Shown here: positions 43,719 through 51,365 of the stretch, piece by piece
Layout: the number at the start of each line of letters is the position of its first letter
Numbering within the stretch: the first letter of the stretch is position 1
NCBI GenBank assembly: GCA_030848545.1
Contig: JAVDCA010000003.1
Coordinates: forward strand, 186,001 to 250,000
Origin: Astrobacterium formosum
GTDB taxonomy: Bacteria > Pseudomonadota > Alphaproteobacteria > Rhizobiales > Xanthobacteraceae
DNA length: 64,000 nucleotides
Direction of reading: 5' to 3'
The notes under the pieces: generated by a model
The model's input: only the letters and a program-made list of their open reading frames with translations
What the model was told of the DNA's origin: nothing
The model's database searches: none
Program-made: the position numbers and the translations under genes

Positions 43719-45071
43719 CTATGTGGTGCGGGGCGAAGGTCCCGCAGGACTTTCGTCGCCGATCGCACCGAGAGCCAACTTTCCGGTCTCGGGAGCCCAC
43801 TTGTGGCAGATCATACCGCCGATCAAGGTGAAGAACACGCAGGCGCCGAGGGCGGTCTGGATACCATAGTTCTGCACGACGATGGGCAGGAGGAACGTGC
43901 TCATGGCCGAGCCGATCCGGCTCGCCGCGACGGCGAAGCCGACACCGGTCGCGCGAAGCTGGGTGGGGAACAATTCCGGCGGATAGATGAATTCGAGATT
44001 GGCCGCCGCCGACAGGACGAGCGCGAAGAGGCCGAACACCAGCACGACTCCGCTGGAGCCGAGAGTATTGAGCGTCAGCAATGCCAGCAGCGCGGTGGCG
44101 AGATAGAACGTGCCGACGAGGAATAGGCGGCGAGGCATCTTGTCGACGACGAGTGTGCCCAGGACGGCGCCCAGCATCAGGAAGATGTTGTAGACGAGGC
44201 CGCCGGTGAATTTGTCGGTGACATTGAGGGACTCCATGATCTTCGGCAGGAAGGTCCCCAGCGCAAAGTATGGAATGACCTGGCAGGCGTAGAATATGCC
44301 GCCGACGGCCGTGTTGGTGCGCCACTTCTTGGAGAACAACTCGCCCCATTCCCCGCCCGTCTTGCGGACCTGCGTCAGCGGCTCGGGCAGCGCGATGCCG
44401 TCTCCCAGCTTGGCGGACACGATTTGTCTCGCCTCCTCGGAGCGACCGCGCTTCATCAGCCACAGGGGCGACTCGGGAACGCCGAGGCGGAACACGAAGA
44501 TGCAGGTGGCGGGGCCGGCACTCACCAGGAGCATGTAGCGCCAGGCGTCCGGACCGAGGTCGCGCAGCAAGAATCCCGCCAAATAGGAGAACGAGTAGCC
44601 GGCCGCCCATGCGATTGCCATGATGCTCAACAGCCGGCCGCGAAACCGGATCGGCGACAATTCCGTGACCAGCGACTTGCTGACCACGTAGTCGGCACCC
44701 AGGACCATTCCGAGCATGACGCGCAGGATCAGGAGTTGCCATGCCTCCGTGGCGAAGAACTGGGCCCCGGATATCGCCGCCGCCACCAGCATGTCGTAGC
44801 CGAAGATGCCGCGCCTGCCGATCCGATCGGCGATCACGCCGGTCATTAGGCTACCGATGAACAATCCTGCCAGGGCGCCGGCACCGAGCAACCCCATCCA
44901 GGTCGCCGTCAGATGCAGCGGCGTCGCCGCGATCGCGATGGCGATGCCGATGATCCCCAGTTCGAATCCGTCGGCGAACTGGCCCCCGCAGGCGCTGAAG
45001 CCGACGTGAAGATGGAACGGTTTGAGCGGAACGTCTTCGAAGCGAATATTGGAACACACAACCTCGGCCAT
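43719..45071 (-). CDS. MFS transporter (metabolite:H+ symporter/sugar-porter type)
   Basis: A 450-residue carrier with 12 membrane helices. The conserved loop GVIADRIGRRGIFGYDM lies between helices 2 and 3, and PESPLWLMKRGRSEEARQIV is the PESPRWL motif before the central loop. Both are typical of the sugar-porter/aromatic-acid/niacin groups. The ATG has GGAGAAG upstream. It follows aspA after 66 bases and probably carries aspartate, fumarate or a related dicarboxylate, which is inference only. Confidence 0.85.
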   Translation of the reverse strand: MAEVVCSNIRFEDVPLKPFHLHVGFSACGGQFADGFELGIIGIAIAIAATPLHLTATWMGLLGAGALAGLFIGSLMTGVIADRIGRRGIFGYDMLVAAAISGAQFFATEAWQLLILRVMLGMVLGADYVVSKSLVTELSPIRFRGRLLSIMAIAWAAGYSFSYLAGFLLRDLGPDAWRYMLLVSAGPATCIFVFRLGVPESPLWLMKRGRSEEARQIVSAKLGDGIALPEPLTQVRKTGGEWGELFSKKWRTNTAVGGIFYACQVIPYFALGTFLPKIMESLNVTDKFTGGLVYNIFLMLGAVLGTLVVDKMPRRLFLVGTFYLATALLALLTLNTLGSSGVVLVFGLFALVLSAAANLEFIYPPELFPTQLRATGVGFAVAASRIGSAMSTFLLPIVVQNYGIQTALGACVFFTLIGGMICHKWAPETGKLALGAIGDESPAGPSPRTT

Positions 45072-45137
45072 TGCTCTTCTCCAGCAATTTCAGGCGTCGG
45101 GGGAACTGGGTTCAATCGATCTCGAGCGGCGGCGTAT

Positions 45138-46520
45138 TCAGCCGGCGGCACGGCGCATGGCGGGCCGCACCTCGTCCGGCCGCAGCAGTCCCCGCTCGGC
45201 GGCGACGTCGAGGAACGGCCGTTGCTCGGCGAGGGATGCGCGCACGATGGCGGCGACCTGGGCGTAGCCGAGCTCGGGCACGAGCGCGGTGGCGAGCGCA
45301 CTCGAGGCCATCAGGTTCTGCCAGCACCGCTCCTCGTCGACCGTGAGCGACCCGACGCAACGATCGAGGAAGATCGTCGCCGCACGTTCCAGAAGGGTGA
45401 CGGAGTCGATCAGACGATCGCAGACCACCAGGTCGTAGTGGTTGATTTCCAAAAGCCCCTGCTGGCACGCCATGGCGATAGCGGCGTCGTTGCCGCCGAT
45501 CGCGAAAGCAACCTGACAGACCGCCATGGGAATGACGGGATTGACCTTGCCGGGCATGATGGAGGAACCGGCCTGGACTGCCGGCAGGGCGATCTCGCCG
45601 ATGCCGCCGCCGGGACCGGACGACAGGATGATGAGGTCGTTGGCGATCTTCCACAGCGAGTTCGCCGCATTGCGTAGCTCTGCCGACAAGCGCGCGCAGG
45701 TGTCGAAATTCTGCATGCCGTCGAAGGCGTCGCCCGACGGCTGGACGTCCTCGCCCATGAGTGCGGACAAATGGCGGAACACGGCCTCTTTGTAGCCGGC
45801 GTGGGAGTTGATCCCGGTACCAACCGCCGTGCCGCCGAGCGGGACGACCAGCAACTGCCGGCGCAGATCGCCCAGATGCCTGGCGTGACGCTCGATCACC
45901 GCCTGGTAGCCGCCGAAAGTCTGGCCGAACGTCATCGGCACGGCGTCCTGCAGGCAGGTGCGGCCGAGCCGCGGCGTCTCGGCGTATTGGCTCTTCTTGT
46001 CGCGGAAGCCGCCGGCCAACCGGGACAGGGCGGCGGCGACGCCGTCCGCCACGCGGAAGATCGCGAGCTTCATCGCGGTCGGCAGCACGTCGTTGGTCGA
46101 CTGGCCGAGATTGACGTGGTCGTTGGGATGGATGAACGCGTAGTCGCCCACCGGACGCCCGGTCAATCTCGCGGCGAGGTTCGCGATCACCTCATTGACG
46201 TTCATGTTGCACGAGGTGCCGCCCGAGCCTTCGAGCACGTCGATGACGAAGTGGGCATCGTGCTTGCCGGCACGGACCTCTTCGCAAGCCTTGATGATGG
46301 CGTCGGCGCGGTCGGCCGACAGGGCGCCGACGTCCCGGTTGGCGCGCGCCGCCGCCTCCTTGACGATCGCCAAGGAGGCGATGAACTGCGGCAGGGTCGC
46401 AATGGTGCGGCCGGCCAGCGGAAAGTTCTCCAGGCCGCGGAATGTGTTGATGCCGTAGAGCGCTTCGGCAGGCAGTTCTTTCTGGCCGAGGCTGTCTTTT
46501 TCGATGCGTGTCTGACCCAT
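45138..46520 (-). CDS. aspA: Aspartate ammonia-lyase
   Basis: Enzyme of 460 residues that splits L-aspartate to fumarate and ammonia. It belongs to the fumarase/aspartase superfamily with signature GSSIMPGKVNP (318-328), the catalytic-serine loop. It begins RIEKDSLGQKELPAEALYGI and has GGTSCNMNVNEVIANLAARL and HPNDHVNLGQSTND, closer to aspartase than to fumarase. ATG 46520 is chosen for its family-like start; the 67-codon upstream extension crosses an AT-rich control region. Confidence 0.88.
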   Translation of the reverse strand: MGQTRIEKDSLGQKELPAEALYGINTFRGLENFPLAGRTIATLPQFIASLAIVKEAAARANRDVGALSADRADAIIKACEEVRAGKHDAHFVIDVLEGSGGTSCNMNVNEVIANLAARLTGRPVGDYAFIHPNDHVNLGQSTNDVLPTAMKLAIFRVADGVAAALSRLAGGFRDKKSQYAETPRLGRTCLQDAVPMTFGQTFGGYQAVIERHARHLGDLRRQLLVVPLGGTAVGTGINSHAGYKEAVFRHLSALMGEDVQPSGDAFDGMQNFDTCARLSAELRNAANSLWKIANDLIILSSGPGGGIGEIALPAVQAGSSIMPGKVNPVIPMAVCQVAFAIGGNDAAIAMACQQGLLEINHYDLVVCDRLIDSVTLLERAATIFLDRCVGSLTVDEERCWQNLMASSALATALVPELGYAQVAAIVRASLAEQRPFLDVAAERGLLRPDEVRPAMRRAAG

Positions 46521-46641
46521 GACGAGGGCTGCTTTCGATTGTGATGGAGACGCCGAAACTCCGATCGGCAGCCGTGAGACTACGCGTTCACGGGTCGAAA
46601 TTAATTGTTTTTTCAATGAATTAGCGAAATTCAAGCAAAGT

Positions 46642-46656
46642 ATTAGCGGCGCTAAT
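46642..46656 (-). promoter_or_regulatory. LysR-type binding-site candidate upstream of aspA
   Basis: ATTAGC-GGC-GCTAAT is a perfect 15-base dyad fitting the T-N11-A LysR motif, about 120 bases before the aspA start in a locally AT-rich stretch. A related half-site AATTAGCG lies at about 46618-46626. Confidence 0.45.
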
Positions 46657-46721
46657 CTTGTTCCTCGGCGCCGGCGATGCGCCGGCGCCCGAGCTTTCAA
46701 TGCCGTCAGGAGCCGCCGCAA

Positions 46722-47339
46722 TCAGGTCGTGAGGTCTTCCGCGTCGAGAGCCCTGCGGACCGCCGGCCGTTCGAGCAGCCGGTCACGCAAGGCGGTGTAG
46801 TTCTCGTATTCTCCCATGGGCAGCTCGTAGTGGCGCAGCCCCCAGGAATAGAACACGAGGGCATAGGGATCGATCACCGAATAGGCATCGAGAAACCAGT
46901 CGCGGCCGGCGAGCATGCCGTCGACCTGCGCCAGATAGGCGATGAACGTCTTGCGCCCCATCTCCTGGATGGCCGGAAAGGTGGACGGATCGGCGGAGTA
47001 TCTTTCCACCCGACGGAAATGGGCGTGGGCGGGGTGCACGCTGGAGGCGAAGAAGCCGATCAGCGACAGCGCCTTCGCCTCGGCCACGGGACCGGCCGGC
47101 CACAGCCCGAACCGCTTGCCCAGATAGGGAAGGATGGCGGTGTTCTCCACGACCGGCGTGCCATCGTCGAGAACGAGCGCCGGCACCCGCCCGAACGGAT
47201 TGATGTCGAGATACGCCGCGCTGCGTTGCTCGGTCTTGGTGAAGTCGACGCGCCTGGCCTCGTAGGGCTCGCCCGATTCTTCGAGAACGATGTGGGCCGC
47301 CAGCGAACAGGCGCCGGGGCTGTAGTAGAGGGTCAGCAT
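46722..47339 (-). CDS. Glutathione S-transferase family protein
   Basis: A 205-residue protein. The N-terminal thioredoxin fold reads LTLYYSPGACSLAAHIVLEE; SPGACS holds the Ser/Cys active site of beta-class-like bacterial GSTs. INPFGRVPALVLDDG with cis-Pro and TPVVENTAILPYL bind glutathione. An all-helical domain follows (85-205). AGGAG precedes the ATG. The substrate is unknown. It follows the broken enolase-superfamily gene and may be read from the same promoter. Confidence 0.88.
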   Translation of the reverse strand: MLTLYYSPGACSLAAHIVLEESGEPYEARRVDFTKTEQRSAAYLDINPFGRVPALVLDDGTPVVENTAILPYLGKRFGLWPAGPVAEAKALSLIGFFASSVHPAHAHFRRVERYSADPSTFPAIQEMGRKTFIAYLAQVDGMLAGRDWFLDAYSVIDPYALVFYSWGLRHYELPMGEYENYTALRDRLLERPAVRRALDAEDLTT

Positions 47340-47399
47340 GGGGGTTCTCCTCGTTTTCGGTGCTTGGCGGTTCGGTTCGTCCTTGAAGACTCCGGCCGG

Positions 47400-47671
47400 C
47401 TAACCGGCGAGGTCCCTCATCACAGCATAGAGCACGGCCTGGCCTTCGAAGCCGATGCCGGGACGATCCGACAGCGTCATCATGCCGTTCTCGACCACCG
47501 CATCATCCGCGAATCCGGCAAAGACGCGAAGCCGGTCACCGGCCTGCCGTCGCGCACGACGTCGGTGACGACCGCGACCACGGACATGGTCATCTCGGAA
47601 AAGTCGAAGATCGAGTTTCTCAATTCGCACTTGAGCGGAACGGCGGTTTCGCGGATATCGACGATGCGCAT
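47400..47671 (-). pseudogene. Collapsed enolase-superfamily (mandelate racemase/muconate lactonizing) gene
   Basis: The first part encodes MRIVDIRETAVPLKCELRNS and continues FDFSEMTMSVVAVVTDVVRD plus GRPVTGF, the N-terminal capping domain of an enolase-superfamily dehydratase. In another frame the remainder reads GFADDAVVENGMMTLSDRPG with IGFEGQAVLYAVMRDL, the very C-terminus of the same kind of protein. About 300 codons are missing at the joint near 47519-47530, including the catalytic barrel, and the ends are out of frame. It follows the SMP-30 gene by 13 bases and was probably part of a sugar-acid pathway. Confidence 0.75.
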
Positions 47672-47684
47672 CGGCCTGCCCCTT

Positions 47685-48647
47685 CTACCGCCCCGCCACA
47701 CCCTGCGTGTTGACGTAGAGGGCGTAGATCGAATGGCTCGCCGCCATGAACAACCGGTTGCGATGGCGGCCCCCGAAGGTCAGGTTGGCGCAGCGTTCCG
47801 GCAGGAAAATGTGGCCGATCGGCTCGCCGGCCGAATTGAAGACGCGCACGCCGTCGAGCGCCTCGCCCGTGCCCCAGCCGCACCACAGGTTGCCATCGAC
47901 ATCGACCCGGAAGCCGTCGGGGGTGCCGTCCGGCCCGGCATCGATGAAGACGCGACGGCCGGCGAGCCTCGCGCCGTCACCGACGACGTCATAGGCGAGC
48001 AGACGGCGCGGCTCGGCGCGCGACTCGACGACGTAGAGGATTTTCTCATCGGGCGAGAAGGCGAGACCGTTGGGGGCGAGGATGTCGTCGGCCACTACGG
48101 AAACGTCGCCGGTCGCGCCGTCCACCCGATAGACCGCCATCGGGAGTTCGGACGTGTCCACATGGCCCTCGTAGAAACCGAGGATGCCGAACATCGGGTC
48201 GGTGAACCAGATGGAGCCGTCCGACTTGACGACGACGTCATTGGGTGAATTGAGCCGCTTGCCGCCGAAGCGATCGCACACCACCGTGATGCTGCCGTCG
48301 TACTCGGTGCGGGTGATGCGGCGGCTGTCGTGCTCGCAGGTGACGAGGCGGCCCTGCCGGTCGCGGGCGTTGCCGTTGGCGTTATGGGACGGCTTCCTGA
48401 ACACGCTCACGGCGCCGGTCTCTTCGTCCCAACGCATGATGCGGTCGTTGGGGATGTCGCTCCACAGGAGCGAACGCGTATCGCCGAACCACACCGGGCC
48501 TTCCGCCCAGCGCATGCCGGTGGCGAGGCGCTCGACGCCCGCCGCCATGAGACGATATCCGGCGAAGCTCGGATGCAGGATCGCGACCGCGGGATCGGGA
48601 TAGCGCAGGCACGGTGTCCAACCGGCCGACTGGGTCTCGTTCGTCAT
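47685..48647 (-). CDS. SMP-30/gluconolactonase family protein
   Basis: Six-bladed beta-propeller lactonase of 320 residues. GMRWAEGPVWFGDTRSLLWS with the metal-binding glutamate, NSPNDVVVKSDGSIWFTDP with the asparagine ligand, and APNGLAFSPDEKILYVVES with the catalytic Asp region are all visible. It would hydrolyse an aldono-lactone. The start overlaps the mutY stop (48644-48647). Next to it are the remains of an enolase-type dehydratase, so the sugar-acid route it served may be broken here. Confidence 0.9.
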   Translation of the reverse strand: MTNETQSAGWTPCLRYPDPAVAILHPSFAGYRLMAAGVERLATGMRWAEGPVWFGDTRSLLWSDIPNDRIMRWDEETGAVSVFRKPSHNANGNARDRQGRLVTCEHDSRRITRTEYDGSITVVCDRFGGKRLNSPNDVVVKSDGSIWFTDPMFGILGFYEGHVDTSELPMAVYRVDGATGDVSVVADDILAPNGLAFSPDEKILYVVESRAEPRRLLAYDVVGDGARLAGRRVFIDAGPDGTPDGFRVDVDGNLWCGWGTGEALDGVRVFNSAGEPIGHIFLPERCANLTFGGRHRNRLFMAASHSIYALYVNTQGVAGR

Positions 48648-49822
48648 ACGTGGGTCCCCCGTTGCCGGCCCGGGCCGGCCCTCTTGTCTGTGTGCTCCGG
48701 CCCACCTGTCGCGTGCGCGACCACCTTGCGCATCACATTGGGCAGCGCCTCGCCGGCGACCGCGTCGAGCGCGATCCAGCGCATGCCTTCCGGCGCCGTC
48801 GTCGAGGCCGGCACGCGCGTCGCGTAGACGACGAGTTCGAGCGGGAAATGCGTGAACACATGCGTGACCGTGCCGGCGACACGACGCCACACCGCCTTTG
48901 CGAGCGGCGGCGCCGCCTCGCGGGCGCGCGAGGCATCGAAGTCGTGGCTCCAGTCGCTGCCCGGCACTTCGGTCATGCCGCCGAGAAGGCCCTTGTCGGG
49001 TCGCGTTCGCACCAGGAGCCGCCCATCGGTGGTGACGGCGACGAAGGCCGCGCCGCCGCGCAGCCGGCCTTCCTTTTTGGCCGCCTTGCGCGGAAAGGTG
49101 TCGGCGTCGCCACGACGACGGGCGACGCAAGGCTCCATCCAGGGACACAGCGCGCAGGCGGGTTTCTGCGGCGTACAGATGGTGGCGCCGAGATCCATCA
49201 TCGCCTGGGCGAAATCACCCGGGCGCAGGTCCGGCGTCAGGCCGGCGGCGATCGCACGGATCTCGCCCTTGGCGGCCGGCAGTTCCGCCTCCACGGCGTA
49301 GAGGCGGGTGACGACCCGCTCCACATTGCCGTCCACCGCCGTCGCCTTGATGTCGTAGGCGATCGCCGCGATGGCGGCGGCCGTATATGGGCCGATGCCG
49401 GGCAAGGCCGCAAGTTCCTGTTCCGATCTCGGAAAGGTCCCCCCATGGGCGGCGACGACGTCCCGGGCGCAGGCGTGGAGGTTGCGGGCACGGGCATAGT
49501 AGCCGAGCCCCGCCCATGCCTTGAGGACATCTTCGGTCGGCGCCGCCGCGAGGGCGAAAATATCGGGAAAGCGTTCCAGGAAGCGGGCGTAGTAGGGCGC
49601 GACCGCCGTCACGGTGGTCTGCTGCAGCATGATTTCCGACAGCCACACCCGGTAGGGGTCGGCAGTCTCGCCCGCCTTGGCACGCCAGGGCAGCACGCGC
49701 CGGTGACGGTCGTACCAGGCGAGCAGATCGGCAGCACTCGCCTGCGTGCAGGACTTGTCGCGCACTCGCGCCTTCGCTTGCAAACGCGCCTTCCGCTCCC
49801 CTGCCCTCGCTGCTAGTCTCAT
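48644..49822 (-). CDS. mutY: A/G-specific adenine DNA glycosylase
   Basis: Repair enzyme of 392 residues that removes adenine paired with 8-oxoguanine. It has catalytic E63 (LSEIMLQQTTV) and D164 (VDGNVERV), the helix-hairpin-helix LPGIGPYTAAAI, and 4Fe-4S cysteines C216, C223, C226 and C232. The C-terminal MutT-like recognition domain is at about 250-375. ATG 49822 is chosen; longer starts give a low-complexity leader. It is divergent from the DUF721 gene by 11 bases, and its stop overlaps the SMP-30 gene. Confidence 0.94.
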   Translation of the reverse strand: MRLAARAGERKARLQAKARVRDKSCTQASAADLLAWYDRHRRVLPWRAKAGETADPYRVWLSEIMLQQTTVTAVAPYYARFLERFPDIFALAAAPTEDVLKAWAGLGYYARARNLHACARDVVAAHGGTFPRSEQELAALPGIGPYTAAAIAAIAYDIKATAVDGNVERVVTRLYAVEAELPAAKGEIRAIAAGLTPDLRPGDFAQAMMDLGATICTPQKPACALCPWMEPCVARRRGDADTFPRKAAKKEGRLRGGAAFVAVTTDGRLLVRTRPDKGLLGGMTEVPGSDWSHDFDASRAREAAPPLAKAVWRRVAGTVTHVFTHFPLELVVYATRVPASTTAPEGMRWIALDAVAGEALPNVMRKVVAHATGGPEHTDKRAGPGRQRGTHV

Positions 49823-49833
49823 GGCCAATCGAT

Positions 49834-50331
49834 GTGGCAGAGCCGAGCCCAGTGAACAAGCCCCGTAGAACTTCTGCCCGCCCCCTTGCCGAGCTCGTCC
49901 TCGGCGCGGTCGGCGAGACGTTCCGACGCCAGGGCTTTGCATCGATCGAGCTCGTCACCCACTGGGACGACATCGTTGGGCCGGAGATCGCCGCCCATTG
50001 CGAGCCCATGAAACTGCAATGGGCGCGCACCAAGGACCCGGAGGATGCCGAACCGGCGACGCTGGTGCTGCGCGTCGAGGGCCCGGCCGCGATCGAGATC
50101 CAGCACCTCGCCGGCATCCTCATCGAGCGCGTCAACCGCTTTTTCGGCTGGCAGGCGGTGGGCCGGCTGGCGATGCGCCAAGCGCCGCTCGCCCGCCGCA
50201 TTAAACCCAAGCCCCGGCCCACCATCGACCCGGCGGCGGCCGCCCGCATCGCCGAGGGCCTTTCGGGCATCGAGGATGCCGGCCTGCGCGCCGCTTTGGG
50301 CCGGCTCGGCGCCGCCATCAAACGAACGTGA
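49834..50331 (+). CDS. DUF721 (DciA-like) domain protein
   Basis: A 165-residue protein with the DUF721 core LAELVLGAVGETFRRQGFAS, then VTHWDDIVGPEIAAHCEPMK and a strand-rich part (TLVLRVEGPAAIEIQHLAGI followed by LIERVNRFFGW). The domain is shared with DciA, the helicase operator of many bacteria, so a DNA-replication link is possible but not shown. It starts with GTG; a second GTG is 18 bases on. The gene order mutY-DUF721-dsbA-like-smc is familiar in Hyphomicrobiales. Confidence 0.82.
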   Translation: MAEPSPVNKPRRTSARPLAELVLGAVGETFRRQGFASIELVTHWDDIVGPEIAAHCEPMKLQWARTKDPEDAEPATLVLRVEGPAAIEIQHLAGILIERVNRFFGWQAVGRLAMRQAPLARRIKPKPRPTIDPAAAARIAEGLSGIEDAGLRAALGRLGAAIKRT

Positions 50332-50452
50332 GCGCGGCGACGGGTCGTCAAGCCCGGCGCGACATTGCCACATTTGCCCCGGCAGGGTAGGCAATCGCGA
50401 CCACAATCGCCGGTCCCAATCGCCGATCCTATGAACGCCGAAGGATATTGCT

Positions 50453-51100
50453 TTGCGCACCACCCGTCGTCAGGTTCTTTGCGGCATTTCCACCATGGCC
50501 CTGGTCGCGACTCTCTCGGCCATGCCGCTTGCCGGCATCGCCACCGCCCAGACATTTTCCTCGGCCGAGCTGATGCAGGCCGGCCCCCTCGGCGACAAGG
50601 CCATGGGATCCGACAAGGCGCCGGTGACGATCATCGAATACGCCTCGGCGACCTGTTCGCACTGCGCCGATTTCACGGTGGATACCTTTCCGAAGCTGAA
50701 GCAGAAATACATCGACACCGGCAAGGTGCGGTTCATCTTCCGCGAGTTCCCGTTCGATCCGGTCGCCGCCGGAGCCTTCATGCTGGCGCGCTGCGCGCCC
50801 GAGGATAAATATTTCCCCGTCCTCGACCTTCTTTTCCATACCCAGCGGCAATGGGCGGTGGAAAAGCCGCTCGGCCCGCTCCTCACGGTCGCCAAGCAGG
50901 CCGGCTTCACCGAAGAGAGCTTCAAGGCCTGTCTGGCGAATCAGAAGGTGCTCGATGGCATCGAGGCGGTGCGCAACCGGGCCGCGCAGGAGTTCAAGGT
51001 GGATTCCACCCCCACCTTCTTCATCAACGGCCAAGTCTTCAAAGGTAACATGAGCATCGAGGAAATCGACAAGGCGCTGGCCCCCTATCTCAAGAGCTGA
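50453..51100 (+). CDS. DsbA-family thiol:disulfide protein, Tat-type signal
   Basis: A 215-residue periplasmic thioredoxin-fold protein. The N-terminus MRTTRRQVLCGISTMALVAT has a twin-arginine pattern. The active site is C68-S-H-C71 (SATCSHC), and the cis-proline loop is VDSTPTFFINGQ. Together these fit the DsbA/DsbG-like or BdbD-like group that introduces or repairs disulfides. The start is TTG, with AGGA eight bases upstream. A strong terminator follows 32 bases after the stop, so smc is separately transcribed. Confidence 0.88.
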   Translation: MRTTRRQVLCGISTMALVATLSAMPLAGIATAQTFSSAELMQAGPLGDKAMGSDKAPVTIIEYASATCSHCADFTVDTFPKLKQKYIDTGKVRFIFREFPFDPVAAGAFMLARCAPEDKYFPVLDLLFHTQRQWAVEKPLGPLLTVAKQAGFTEESFKACLANQKVLDGIEAVRNRAAQEFKVDSTPTFFINGQVFKGNMSIEEIDKALAPYLKS

Positions 51101-51132
51101 AAAGGCTTTTTTTCCACTTTTGCGGGTTTTTC

Positions 51133-51158
51133 GGGGGCGCCTCGCGGCGCCCCCTTTT
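51133..51158 (+). terminator. Rho-independent terminator after the dsbA-like gene
   Basis: GGGGGCGCC (51133-51141), loop TCGC and GGCGCCCCC (51146-51154) form a perfect 9-base GC stem followed by TTTT (51155-51158). It lies 32 bases after the stop. The remaining ~200 bases to smc should hold the smc promoter, though I cannot point to its elements. Confidence 0.85.
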
Positions 51159-51365
51159 CGTGCCGCCGAGGACAACAAGGTCTGGAAAACCCGCCCGGCC
51201 TGTTGCGCCGGCCTCCCCCGCGTTTCATTGTCCGCCCCGATGCGGCCGTGAACCCTCCCGATAACTCGACCCGTGACCTCGGGGCGAGCGGGAGGAGGAT
51301 TCCGCCGACCGCACTGTTCTTCTCTTCGGTCCGGCGGCTGTTCGCCGGGCTTTGGAGTGCGTTGA

